DNA of 64,000 nucleotides from DASWHF01 sp036393295 (GTDB lineage Bacteria; Pseudomonadota; Gammaproteobacteria; Acidiferrobacterales; UBA6901): positions 9,195-73,194 of the forward strand of contig DASWHF010000077.1 of assembly GCA_036393295.1 (NCBI GenBank). The letters run 5' to 3'. The notes below the pieces were generated by a model. The model was not told the DNA's origin. It did not search any database and saw nothing but the letters and a program-made list of their open reading frames with translations. Both the position numbers and the translations under genes were made by a program. Positions 8,343 to 16,977 of the stretch are shown here, one piece after another (position 1 is the first letter of the stretch; every line of letters begins with the position of its first letter).

Positions 8343-9875
8343 CTACCGGATCAACAGCTCAAGGCGCGCTGCCTGGAGATACACCGCCTCGCGAACCAGG
8401 TCCTCGCGGGTCAGCGGATGGCGCCCCAGCCAGCCGCGCGGGAAGCGCAGCATGAGCGAGCGCTTGTCGGCCTCGAGGCGCAACGCCGGCAATTCGACGT
8501 CGCCGCGACCGCGGTGCAACAGCACGGCGAGCCGCAGCAGCAGGCACAGGCGCCGCGCGCTGCGGCGCTGGGCGCGCGGCAGCGCGTCGAACAGATCGCG
8601 CGGCAGCCGGCGGCGGTGGCCGCGGATCAGCGCCGCGAGCAAGCGCTGCTCCTGCCAGGAAAAGCCGGGAAGATTCGAGTTCTCCACCAGGTAGGCGCCG
8701 TGCCGATGGTATTTGTTGTGCGCGATGGCCAGGCCGATCTCGTGCAGGCGCGCGCCCCAGGCCAGCATCCGCCCGTCCGCTTCGTCGAGCTGCCAGTCGG
8801 CCGCAACCTGCGCAAGGCACCGCTGCGCCGTCGCCGCCACGCGCTCGGCCTGCCGGACGTCGACCTGATAGCGCGCGCTGAGGTCGCGTATGGTCTGCTC
8901 GCGCACGTCCTCGTGGCGGATGCGCCCGACCAGATCGTAGAGCAGCCCCTCCCGCAGGGCGCCACCGGACACCCGCATCCGCTCGATGCCGAGCGCCTCG
9001 AACACCGCCGCGAGGATCGCGAGCCCCCCCGGGAACACCGGTGCGCGCTCCGGGCTCAAGCCGGCCAACGCCAGCTGGTCGACGTGCCCGGCCGCCAGCA
9101 GCGCATCGCGCAGGCGCTTCAGCGTCGCCGGCGTGATGCCGTGGTCGCCCCAGCGCTGGGTCTCGATGACGCTCGCGACCGCGCGCAGCGTACCGGAGCT
9201 GCCGTAGGCCGCGGTCCAACCGTGCGTGCGGAATTGCGCTTCGATCGGCTGCAGCTCGAGTCGCGCCCCGGTTTCGGCGGCGCTCAAGGCCTTGGGCGTG
9301 ATGCGGCCCGTGGCGAAGTGCGCCCGGCTCAGGGTCACGCAGCCCAGAGACAGGCTCTCCGTCAGCAACGCGCGCCGGCCCTCGCCGATGATGAGCTCGG
9401 TGCTGCCGCCGCCGATGTCCAGCACCAGGCGGCGTTCGCCGTCGTCGGGCAGCTCGCGCGCCACGCCCTGATAGATCACCCGCGCCTCCTCCTGGCCGGA
9501 GATAATCTCGATCGGATGCCCGAGCGCCCGCTCCGCGCGACGCAGGAACTTGTCCGCATCGCGCGCCCGCCGCAGGGTGTTGGTGCCGACCGCGCGCACG
9601 GCGTGACCCGGCAGCCCCCGCAGGCGCTCGCCGAAACGCGCCAGGCAATCCAGGGCGCGCTGGCGCGCCGGACCGCTCAGCCGGTTGCGCGCATCCAGAC
9701 CGGCGGCGAGTCGTACCATTTCCTGCAGGCGATCGATAACGCGTATCTTCCCGTCATCGGCCTGTGCAACGACCAGGTGAAAACTGTTCGACCCGAGATC
9801 GACCGCGGCGATTGTTTCGGCGCTGCGGCGCGCGTCGAGCGCCGGCAGCAAGCTGAGCAATTTGGACACGGACAT
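8343..9875 (-). CDS. ppx: Exopolyphosphatase (Ppx/GppA family)
   Basis: Hydrolyses terminal phosphates from polyphosphate, opposing Ppk. The 510-residue protein shows the actin-like ATPase/phosphatase fold: AAVDLGSNSFHLVV near residue 25 and LVLDIGGGSTELIIGEG near 150. The C-terminal half is the HD-like helical domain (LHEIGLAIAHNKYHRHGAYLV), as in the long Ppx/GppA proteins. It could act on pppGpp like GppA, but its place facing ppk favours Ppx. A Pho-box-like repeat lies 128-145 bp upstream, between it and sixA. Confidence 0.93.
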   Translation of the reverse strand: MSVSKLLSLLPALDARRSAETIAAVDLGSNSFHLVVAQADDGKIRVIDRLQEMVRLAAGLDARNRLSGPARQRALDCLARFGERLRGLPGHAVRAVGTNTLRRARDADKFLRRAERALGHPIEIISGQEEARVIYQGVARELPDDGERRLVLDIGGGSTELIIGEGRRALLTESLSLGCVTLSRAHFATGRITPKALSAAETGARLELQPIEAQFRTHGWTAAYGSSGTLRAVASVIETQRWGDHGITPATLKRLRDALLAAGHVDQLALAGLSPERAPVFPGGLAILAAVFEALGIERMRVSGGALREGLLYDLVGRIRHEDVREQTIRDLSARYQVDVRQAERVAATAQRCLAQVAADWQLDEADGRMLAWGARLHEIGLAIAHNKYHRHGAYLVENSNLPGFSWQEQRLLAALIRGHRRRLPRDLFDALPRAQRRSARRLCLLLRLAVLLHRGRGDVELPALRLEADKRSLMLRFPRGWLGRHPLTREDLVREAVYLQAARLELLIR

Positions 9876-10002
9876 GACACGTTACCCGGTCGCGCCGTCG
9901 CGGCGAGACCCCGATTATAAACCGGACCGCCGTACCGGGGTGTCGATCGATCGACGTCGACATCCCGGTCGCGAGTCAATCCCGCGAGCATAACCGCCCG
10001 CG

Positions 10003-10020
10003 GATGACGGTTTGATGACG
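10003..10020 (-). promoter_or_regulatory. Pho-box-like direct repeat before ppx
   Basis: On the minus strand CGTCATC-AAAC-CGTCATC is two half-sites 11 bp apart, in the gap between the sixA stop and the ppx start and pointing at ppx. Half-sites and spacing match those before pstS. Confidence 0.7.
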
Positions 10021-10029
10021 ATGGATTCT

Positions 10030-10539
10030 TCAACGCCGCAGCGCGCGCACCTGGGCCAGCGCCAGCAGCCAGCGCAGCGACCCGTGGCCGGCGGCGGGTG
10101 CCGCGCGAAACTCGATGAGGCAGATCGCGCCCTTCTTGAGCTCGATCACGGACTCGGCGGCGCCCGTCATCAACCAGCCCGCGAGCCGGCTCAGATCCGG
10201 CTCGTGTCCGACCAGCACCACCGTGGCGTCCTCCGGGAACTCATGCAGCCATTTGAGGACGCCGCGCGCGCTGCCGGCCGGCGCCAGCGCCGGAAGCGGG
10301 ACCGGCTCCAGGCGCTTGTACTGCCTGGCGATCAGCGCCCCGGTCTCGGCCGCACGCCGCAGCGGGCTCACGGCGAGCGCGTCGACCCCGGGACAGAGCC
10401 GGTCGAGCACGCGACCGGCGAGGCGTGCGTACTGCCGGCCGCTGGAGGTCAGCGCGCGCTCCGCGTCCGGCCGCCGCGGCCCGTCCGGCCCGGTGCCGGC
10501 GTCTTCCGCCTTGGCGTGGCGCACGATGACGACTTGCAT
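10030..10539 (-). CDS. sixA: Phosphohistidine phosphatase SixA
   Basis: Histidine-phosphatase superfamily protein that removes phosphate from histidine on HPt or PTS proteins. The catalytic RHA triad is at residues 7-9 (MQVVIVRHAKAED), and a second His lies in VVLVGHEPDLSRLAGW, both typical of SixA. Length (169 residues) fits. Whether its phosphohistidine partner belongs to a phosphate or other relay cannot be told from sequence. It is upstream of ppx on the same strand, with the Pho-box pair between them. Confidence 0.9.
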   Translation of the reverse strand: MQVVIVRHAKAEDAGTGPDGPRRPDAERALTSSGRQYARLAGRVLDRLCPGVDALAVSPLRRAAETGALIARQYKRLEPVPLPALAPAGSARGVLKWLHEFPEDATVVLVGHEPDLSRLAGWLMTGAAESVIELKKGAICLIEFRAAPAAGHGSLRWLLALAQVRALRR

Positions 10540-10608
10540 GACAGGACTCCTCTCGCTCGCCTTCGAGCATGCGTCAACGCGGCGACCGACACAAGCCGCA
10601 CAGCGGTC

Positions 10609-11664
10609 TCAAATACGGTCCTCGCAGACATAGAGCGACAGCCGCGAGCCGGTCACGACGCTGCGTCCGTAAAAAACGAACGTGGCGATCAATAGCCCCA
10701 GCAGGAACAGCACCATGCCCGGATGCCAGAGCGTCTCCAGCCCCGCGGTCAGCGACGGCGCGGGCAGGAACCCGCCCTGCAGCGCCAGCAGCACGACCGC
10801 GACATAGGCGACCGATATGATCGCCAGCCATTGATACACGGAGATACGGCCGCCGCCGCGATAATCGGCCCGCAGCGTTTCCGAGTAGGCGCGCCACAGC
10901 TGCGTGACTCCGAGGCTCAGCAGCAGCGCCCCGGCGAACAGGCCGGACAGATACAACAACACGCCGACCAGGCCGGCGGCGACGTACAGTAGCGCGGTGA
11001 CCGCCTGGATCGGTATCACCTTCTCCCCGTCGAGCCGCGCCGCATAGCTGATCTTCTTCATCGAACCGTGAAACACGAAGTGCCAGCGCCTGAACAGCCA
11101 GCGCGTCAGCGGATGCGCCGCCGCGAGCGGCTTGCCGTAGCAACAGCCGAAGCTGATGCACGCCAGCCGGCCGAGACCCTCGCCGAAGGCGTAGGCGATG
11201 CTCATCGCCGCCAGCGCCGGCACCGCCGGGATCGGCGATCCGTCGAGCGCGCCGAGCGTGGCATTGCTGAGCTCGATCACCCACGGCGCCAGCACGATAC
11301 CGACGAACGACGCGCCGGCGACGGTTAGCGTTCCGTTCTTCCGCTCGACCACCACCGCCACCAGCTTGGAGGCCGGGATGCAGGCGGCCAGTATCGCGAC
11401 CGCCAGCACCACAGTCTCGAGGCGGCTGACGCCGACGGCGCCGAGCAGCAGAAACGCGATGATCACCGATACCAGCTGGGCGGCGGCGGACAACAGGCCG
11501 TAATAGGTCAGGTTCACCCCCTGCCATTGCCCGTTGGCGTCGATGCGCACCGGCAGCGTGGCGAGGATCTGCCAGCGCTCGCCGGGGAGATAGCGGAATC
11601 CCCAGGCCAGATAGGCCATGCACGACACCGCCAGCACGGTGACGAACAGCAGATGCTCAATCAT
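10609..11664 (-). CDS. Lgt-like integral membrane protein
   Basis: A 351-residue protein with about eight or nine hydrophobic segments. At residues 161-179 it carries GEGLGRLACISFGCCYGKP, which resembles the GRIGCF-GCCYG-P signature of divergent prolipoprotein diacylglyceryl transferase relatives, followed by VIPIQAVTALLY in place of the HPTQLYE-like stretch. This suggests transfer of a lipid-derived group, but the canonical Lgt catalytic pattern is not intact and the substrate is unknown. It is the third gene of an operon with a phosphatidylserine decarboxylase homologue (10 bp gap), so a phospholipid-linked role is inferred. Start ATG 11664 follows GAGGGG. Confidence 0.6.
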   Translation of the reverse strand: MIEHLLFVTVLAVSCMAYLAWGFRYLPGERWQILATLPVRIDANGQWQGVNLTYYGLLSAAAQLVSVIIAFLLLGAVGVSRLETVVLAVAILAACIPASKLVAVVVERKNGTLTVAGASFVGIVLAPWVIELSNATLGALDGSPIPAVPALAAMSIAYAFGEGLGRLACISFGCCYGKPLAAAHPLTRWLFRRWHFVFHGSMKKISYAARLDGEKVIPIQAVTALLYVAAGLVGVLLYLSGLFAGALLLSLGVTQLWRAYSETLRADYRGGGRISVYQWLAIISVAYVAVVLLALQGGFLPAPSLTAGLETLWHPGMVLFLLGLLIATFVFYGRSVVTGSRLSLYVCEDRI

Positions 11665-11674
11665 CGGATCCCCC

Positions 11675-12703
11675 TCAGGATGCCTGTCGGAACGCGGCGA
11701 CGGCCGCCGCGCGCGCCACCGCCGAGCGCGCCGTCACGTCGGTTTCGACCAGTGGCTGCTGAAAGGCAAGCGCGAAGCGCGTCGCGACCGCCGGTCGGCG
11801 TTGATTGCTCAGCAGATCGTCCGCGAACCGCACCCGGTCGCGCTGGAATAGCAGCACGGTCGTCGAGCTGCCCGGACGGAACAGGCTCTTGGCGGCGCCG
11901 CGCCGCAGCATCATGCCCGGCACCACCGGCTGCGGCGCGTCGTAGCCGACCTCGCTGTAGCACTGGACGATCTCGCCTATCATCAGGGCGACTACTTCGA
12001 TCATCGCCACCAGGCCGACGCCGGTGCCGCCTTCGACGTCGGTATCGATGACGGTCACCACCCGGCGGTTCTTCGAGTACGGCGCGGCAACGGTGATCGC
12101 CGCGCCCGGATTGCAGGAGTGAAACGCGCCGTCGATCTCGTAGTAGTCCACGACCCGGCCGCCGACCGGGTTGTGGTTGTAGTGATATTTCTCCGGCGTC
12201 AACCGGAACACCGCGTAGTCGCCGCCGTGAAATTCCTCGAGCCACTGCGGCTGACTCGCGCCGAGCAACTCGTCGTAATGAAACAGCTTGCCTTTGATGT
12301 ACAACTGCGAGTTGTCGTCCAGCGAACCCACCAGCACCCGCGAATCGGCCGGCGCGACGACGCAGTCCTCGTCGAGGGGCATCGGCCGGCACTCCCAGTA
12401 GCGGATACGTCGCTCGAACACCTGGCGCGGGGTGGTGAAGCGCGCCGGATCGTCCAGGCACTCGGTCAGGTCAATCCGGTTCTCGCGCAGGAAGCGCCGG
12501 CAGGCGCTCGACCCCCAGAAGCTGTCGTAGTTGAGGTAGCCCAGCACCTGAGTGGTCCAGGCGCTGGTCAGCATGCGGAACAGGAACGGCATGCGCTCGC
12601 GCACCGGGCCGTAGAAGAACAGGACCACGGCGTCCTGATAGAGGCGCTCGGTGCGGACCTTACCGGACGCCCGATCGATATAGTGATGTGGCATCATCGT
12701 CAT
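11675..12703 (-). CDS. psd: Phosphatidylserine decarboxylase family protein
   Basis: Pyruvoyl-dependent decarboxylase. RLTPEKYHYNHNPVGG matches the family's substrate-binding region, NPGAAITVAAPYSKNRRVV the middle, and RPGSSTTVLLF near residue 278 holds the self-cleavage site, here GSST instead of the usual LGST or GGST. At 342 residues it is longer than minimal Psd and lacks an obvious N-terminal anchor. Its 5' end overlaps the upstream 806-residue gene by 44 bases, and an Lgt-like gene follows, so this may be a specialised paralogue rather than the housekeeping enzyme. It could use a substrate other than phosphatidylserine. Confidence 0.85.
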   Translation of the reverse strand: MTMMPHHYIDRASGKVRTERLYQDAVVLFFYGPVRERMPFLFRMLTSAWTTQVLGYLNYDSFWGSSACRRFLRENRIDLTECLDDPARFTTPRQVFERRIRYWECRPMPLDEDCVVAPADSRVLVGSLDDNSQLYIKGKLFHYDELLGASQPQWLEEFHGGDYAVFRLTPEKYHYNHNPVGGRVVDYYEIDGAFHSCNPGAAITVAAPYSKNRRVVTVIDTDVEGGTGVGLVAMIEVVALMIGEIVQCYSEVGYDAPQPVVPGMMLRRGAAKSLFRPGSSTTVLLFQRDRVRFADDLLSNQRRPAVATRFALAFQQPLVETDVTARSAVARAAAVAAFRQAS

Positions 12704-15080
12704 GCACCGTGGGGGTCGTCGTGGACTTCAACCGCTCGGCGTCGCGCGCGTCCTCGGTCACGAGCACGAGCAGCAGCTGGATCAGGTCCTGCACGTCGCC
12801 GGCCTCGGCCTCGTCGGCAAGCAAGCGCGCGGCGAGCGCCGCAAACCGCTCGGCGGCGTCCCGGCCGCCCGAGACCGCACACAGGACGGCACGCACGCGG
12901 GCGTCGCCGCCGGCGCGGCGCTCGAGCCCGCGCAGCGCTCCGACCGCGCAGTCGACGGCGCGGCGCAGCATGCGATCGCGCAGCGTATCGCGATAGTAGC
13001 GATCGGCCGCCTCATTGAACTCGACGGCATCGGCCTCCATGGGTGAGTGCGCGCCGATCTCATCGAGGATGCCGCGCGTCAGCCGGCCGGCGGCAGAGCG
13101 CCCCGCGGGATCGGCCAGACGCTCGGCCAGGTCGTCGAGCCAGGGGCCGGCATCGAGATGTTCGACGATCCCCGGCGCGTCACGCCCGAGCAGGCGCAAC
13201 AGGGCAGCCCGGTATCCGGCGAGCGGAACTTTCAGATAGGCGGGCTGGCGCCGGCTGGTCCGCACTCCGTCAGCCATCGATACCAGGGTACCCAGCAAAC
13301 GGTTGCGCGTGTCTTTGCGCACATAGATCGCCGGCAGGCCGGCGGCGGCCGCGAACAGGATCTGGCGCCGCTCGCTCTCGCTGAACGGATCGTCGGGCAG
13401 GTCGGCATGGGTGTAGCGGCCGGTCGCCATGAGCTGGTAGGCGACTGCCGTCACCAGGCGCTGCAACTCGGCGGCGGCGCCGAGGTCGGTGTCGAAATCC
13501 TCGAAGGCGCTGTAGTAACGGCCCTCGAAGCCGGAGAAGCCGCGCGACTCGAAGTCGCGCAGACGGTAGGGCAGGTACAGGCTCATGTCGCGGTGATACA
13601 CGCCTTGTGCGTGCAGCTCCTGCTTGAGCCGCGTGTCGTTGCCCGGGCGGCCGTCGAGCGCCGGATGGCGGTGCGTGCCGGGAAGCGCGACGAAGTAGTC
13701 GAGCAGGCGGAAGTCCGGCACATAGTCGCCGCGCAGGCGAAACACCCGGCCGACGGCGTCGTGGAACCCGCCGTGCAGCAGCGGCGCCGCCTTCGTCTTC
13801 CACTGCCGCCAGAAGATCTTGAGATGCGTCGGGTGCAGCTCCAAGGGCAGGAAGCCGAGCGCCTTCCCGGGATGCATATCCGACAGCCGCAGGCGGAACG
13901 GCGCGCCACTGTAGGTGCCGACGAACAGCGGCAGAAAGTGCTCGACGATCTTGATGCACAGGTCGCCGAGGTACTTCTCGTCGGCGCCGCTCACGCCGGA
14001 GGCCGGATCGCGCCGAGCCGCCGACAACCGGCGACTGCCGAGGCTGAGATGCGTGCCGTTATTGAGCAAGCTGGTGGCCGGCGGCAATTGCGCGCGCGCG
14101 TCGACGGTCAGACCCGCCACCCGCAACCGGGCGCGCACCGCGCCGCGGCTGGTGGCGAGCGTCCGGTGGCACAGGTGCATGTATTCCTGCTTGGCCGTTC
14201 CGTCCGCGAAGCCCGACAGACAGGGATTCATCATCAGTGCGCGGTAGTCGGACTCCGGCAGGCAGGCGTTGAGCCGGCGCTGGCGCGGACCGGGCGTCGG
14301 CGCGAAGTAGATCGATGCCCGCTGCCCGGTGGCGTGCAACGCGAACTTCCGGTTGGCATACTCGGTGAGCAGCTGGGCGAGCAGGAATTGCAGTTGATTC
14401 TCCCGCGCGACCGCCGCACCGAGCGCGTGGCGGTCGCGCGACGACACCACGTAAAGCGACAACAACTCCGGCGAGGTGTTGTCGTTGGTAAGGTGCGCAA
14501 ACAGGCGCGTGGCGGTCGCGCGCACCGGCCGCGGCAGCGCCGGCGACGCCCCAAGCACGTCGGCCAGCGCGAGCTTGAGGGCATAACTCATGGGCACGCG
14601 CACGCCGTCGGCGCCGCGATCGCGGCAGGCGAAGCGATGACTATCGGCGCGACCCGCCAAGTCGTCGTGCAGCATGCCGCGGGCGTGAGCATTCAGGGCG
14701 GCGCGCGGGATCCGCACCCAGCTGTGATCCCAGGCGGCGTCGGCATTGTCATGCAGGAACCGGTCAATCTCGGCGAGCTCGCGGCCGGCCGCGGCGTCGA
14801 ACCGGGCGCGCGCCCGCAGCGCCCCATAGTGCGGCGCGCCCAGCAGCGCCAACGGCAGATCGACGGCGCTGCGTGCGCCGCGTACCGTCACCTGCAGCTC
14901 GTTCTCGGTACCGGCCGTCACGTCGTCGCACGCGAAGGCCGGCGTTTCAACGTCGGCGGACGTCCCGGGACAACCGAGCCGGTCGAAGATGGCGCGCTGA
15001 CGCGCACGGTGCGCGTCGGGATCCTGTGGGGGTGGCGCGGCGCATCCGGGTCGGCGTGACGCCGGTCTGCGAGTGATCAT
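12660..15080 (-). CDS. Large protein of unknown function, operon with psd and Lgt-like gene
   Basis: An 806-residue, probably soluble protein that I do not recognise. It starts at ATG 15080 without a strong ribosome site. No signal peptide or membrane segment is evident. Conserved-looking blocks include AHLTNDNTSPELLSLYVV (about 220), LLNNGTHLSLGS (about 335), LPLELHPTHLKIFWRQWK (about 430) and SRGFSGFEGRYYSAFEDFD (about 520). The codon pattern matches its neighbours and the frame is free of stops over 2.4 kb, so it is a real gene. Its 3' end overlaps psd, so it is translated with a phospholipid enzyme. The long antisense frames here are composition shadows. Confidence 0.75.
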   Translation of the reverse strand: MITRRPASRRPGCAAPPPQDPDAHRARQRAIFDRLGCPGTSADVETPAFACDDVTAGTENELQVTVRGARSAVDLPLALLGAPHYGALRARARFDAAAGRELAEIDRFLHDNADAAWDHSWVRIPRAALNAHARGMLHDDLAGRADSHRFACRDRGADGVRVPMSYALKLALADVLGASPALPRPVRATATRLFAHLTNDNTSPELLSLYVVSSRDRHALGAAVARENQLQFLLAQLLTEYANRKFALHATGQRASIYFAPTPGPRQRRLNACLPESDYRALMMNPCLSGFADGTAKQEYMHLCHRTLATSRGAVRARLRVAGLTVDARAQLPPATSLLNNGTHLSLGSRRLSAARRDPASGVSGADEKYLGDLCIKIVEHFLPLFVGTYSGAPFRLRLSDMHPGKALGFLPLELHPTHLKIFWRQWKTKAAPLLHGGFHDAVGRVFRLRGDYVPDFRLLDYFVALPGTHRHPALDGRPGNDTRLKQELHAQGVYHRDMSLYLPYRLRDFESRGFSGFEGRYYSAFEDFDTDLGAAAELQRLVTAVAYQLMATGRYTHADLPDDPFSESERRQILFAAAAGLPAIYVRKDTRNRLLGTLVSMADGVRTSRRQPAYLKVPLAGYRAALLRLLGRDAPGIVEHLDAGPWLDDLAERLADPAGRSAAGRLTRGILDEIGAHSPMEADAVEFNEAADRYYRDTLRDRMLRRAVDCAVGALRGLERRAGGDARVRAVLCAVSGGRDAAERFAALAARLLADEAEAGDVQDLIQLLLVLVTEDARDAERLKSTTTPTVHDDDATSLYRSGVR

Positions 15081-15258
15081 GGGTGGTCGGGTCTCGTTTT
15101 GGCCGCGTGCACGATGACAAACTCGGTTTGCGGAATTGTTACGGTGCAGTGACGTTTCGAAGACAGCGTGGTCGGATCGGGTCGGTCGATGCCCTCCCCG
15201 TTCCGCGTGGGACGCGGATCGGGGTCGACACTCTCAAGGAAGAGCTGAACGAGCACCC

Positions 15259-15300
15259 AGCCCTCCGCCGAAGGCGGAGGAACCGGGCCAGGGTGAGGGG
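15259..15300. repeat. Palindromic extragenic repeat
   Basis: CCCTCCGCCGAAGGCGGAGG is a perfect-type hairpin followed by GGGCCAGGGTGAGGGG, as in other GGGTGAGGG-type repeats in the window. It occupies most of the 240-bp gap between the 806-residue gene and the cytochrome gene; no other feature is seen there. Confidence 0.6.
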
Positions 15301-15319
15301 AAGTTGTCGGTGCTGACGG

Positions 15320-15718
15320 CTAGTTGTCCTTCGCGCCCTGATCGATCCACAGCTTGACGGTGTCGATCTCGTCCTGGGTGAGCGGCTCGGCGCGCCCCAT
15401 GGCCGGCGAATCGCGGTGGTGCGGCGGCATGTGCAGCTCCGGGCTGGTCTTGTGGGCGACCAGGCGATACAGGGTGCTGGATTCGGCGTCGCCGGGGACG
15501 ATGACGTCGCCGAACTTGGTGCCCTTCGACAGGCCGGCGTAATCCTTCACGCTGAACCCGCTCTTCTGGGAACCTTCGCCGCTGCCGTCGTGACAAGACA
15601 GGCACTTGGCCTGCAGGATCGGTTTGACGTCCCGGCTGTAGCTGACTTCGCGCGTGCAGGCCGCGACCGCGGCGAGCGAGATGACCAGGACGCTGGTAAT
15701 GCCTAGACGGCTATTCAT
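15320..15718 (-). CDS. Monoheme c-type cytochrome lipoprotein
   Basis: A 132-residue exported protein. ATG 15718 follows GGGAG and encodes a signal peptide ending in the lipobox VAAC, so it should be a lipoprotein. The single heme site is CLSCH (residues ~42-46 within ILQAKCLSCHDG). The following VIVPGDAESSTLYRLV and LHMPPHHRD with LTQDEIDTVKLWIDQGA match the planctomycete-type cytochrome C domain, with a Met in MPPH as possible axial ligand. Probably a periplasmic electron carrier; the partner is unknown. An in-frame upstream start at 15793 lacks a ribosome site. Confidence 0.8.
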   Translation of the reverse strand: MNSRLGITSVLVISLAAVAACTREVSYSRDVKPILQAKCLSCHDGSGEGSQKSGFSVKDYAGLSKGTKFGDVIVPGDAESSTLYRLVAHKTSPELHMPPHHRDSPAMGRAEPLTQDEIDTVKLWIDQGAKDN

Positions 15719-15829
15719 ACGTTTTACTCCCTGTCGTGCATGGTTCGTGACGCAATATTGGATCAACATATCATAACGATACGCGGGCGGCATTGACCCC
15801 GGGCAAAAACCGACGCCGCTTGAAAACCT

Positions 15830-16846
15830 TCATCCGTCCTTAAGCCAGGCCGCGGCCTGCGCGGCATAGTACGTCAAAATCGCATCCGCCCCGGCGCGCT
15901 TGAACGCCAGCAGCGACTCCATCACCGCCGCCTTCTCGTCCAGCCAGCCGTTGGCCGCGGCGGCCTTGAGCATGGCGTATTCGCCGCTCACCTGGTAGAC
16001 GAAGGTCGGCGCGCCGAAGCGCCGCTTCACGCGCCGCACGATGTCGAGGTAGGGCATGCCGGGCTTGACCATGACCATGTCGGCGCCCTCCGCCAGGTCG
16101 AGCGCGACCTCGCGCAGCGCCTCGTCGGAGTTGGCCGGGTCCATCTGGTAGCTGTACTTGTTGCCGCCGCCGAGATTGGCCGCCGAGCCGACGGCGTCGC
16201 GGAACGGGCCGTAGAAATTCGACGCGTACTTGGCGGAGTACGACAGGATACGGGTGTTGACGAAACCGTTGTCCTCGAGCGCGTCGCGCAGCGCGCTGAC
16301 GCGCCCGTCCATCATGTCCGAGGGCGCGACGATGTCGGCGCCGGCCTCGGCGTGGGACAGCGCCTGCTTGACCAGCACCGCGACGGTCTCGTCGTTGAGC
16401 ACGTAGCCGTCGCGGTCGATCAGGCCGTCCTGGCCGTGGACGGTGAACGGGTCGAGCGCCACGTCGGTGATGACGCCGAGCCCCGGGATGCCCTGCTTGA
16501 GCGCGCGCACCGCGCGCTGGGCGAGGCCGTCCGGATTGTAGGCCTCCTCGGCGCGGTCGGTCTTGCGGTCCGCCGCCACCACGGGAAACAGCGCGACCGC
16601 CGGGATGCCGAGCCGGGCCCAGTCCTGCGCGCGCCGCACCAGCACGTCGATGCTCATGCGCTCGATGCCGGGCATGGACGCCACCGCCTCGGTCCGGGCC
16701 TGACCCTCGATCACGAACACCGGCTGGATCAGATCGTCCACCGAAAGACGGTTCTCGCGCATCAGCCGCCGCGAGAAATCATCGCGCCGCATGCGCCGCG
16801 GGCGGGTGCGCGGGAAACCGGGGTGACGGGTATCCGACTCGCTCAC
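15830..16846 (-). CDS. hemB: Delta-aminolevulinic acid dehydratase (porphobilinogen synthase)
   Basis: Condenses two 5-aminolevulinate molecules to porphobilinogen in heme and siroheme synthesis. The 338-residue protein contains both active-site lysine regions, SYSAKYASNFYGPFRDA and ADMVMVKPGMPYLD, and the C-terminal YQVSGEYAMLKAAA. The start is GTG 16846. Neighbouring heme-dependent genes (hemN, nir cluster, dsrAB siroheme) make high tetrapyrrole demand likely. The adk terminator separates it from adk upstream. Confidence 0.96.
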   Translation of the reverse strand: MSESDTRHPGFPRTRPRRMRRDDFSRRLMRENRLSVDDLIQPVFVIEGQARTEAVASMPGIERMSIDVLVRRAQDWARLGIPAVALFPVVAADRKTDRAEEAYNPDGLAQRAVRALKQGIPGLGVITDVALDPFTVHGQDGLIDRDGYVLNDETVAVLVKQALSHAEAGADIVAPSDMMDGRVSALRDALEDNGFVNTRILSYSAKYASNFYGPFRDAVGSAANLGGGNKYSYQMDPANSDEALREVALDLAEGADMVMVKPGMPYLDIVRRVKRRFGAPTFVYQVSGEYAMLKAAAANGWLDEKAAVMESLLAFKRAGADAILTYYAAQAAAWLKDG

Positions 16847-16921
16847 TCAGCTACTCCTCGCGGGATGGGTCGCGTCGTTCATGGAAAAAGATGTTAAACC
16901 ACGGGGGACGCGGGGAAAACC

Positions 16922-16954
16922 AGAAAAACAAAAGGGCCCGGTCGAGCCGGGCCC
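16922..16954 (-). terminator. Intrinsic terminator of adk
   Basis: On the minus strand the stem GGGCCCGG/CCGGGCCC with a 5-base loop (16934-16954) is followed by TTTTGTTTTTCTG, a standard rho-independent terminator 24 bases after the adk stop. Confidence 0.85.
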
Positions 16955-16977
16955 CCGCGCGTCACGACCGGTAACGC

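Noticed and set aside
13047..15059. A 670-codon plus-strand frame over the 806-residue gene
   Set aside because: Both strands are open here, but the minus-strand frame has protein-like blocks, overlaps psd as part of an operon and fits codon bias; the plus frame is Arg/Gln/Gly-rich and without motifs.
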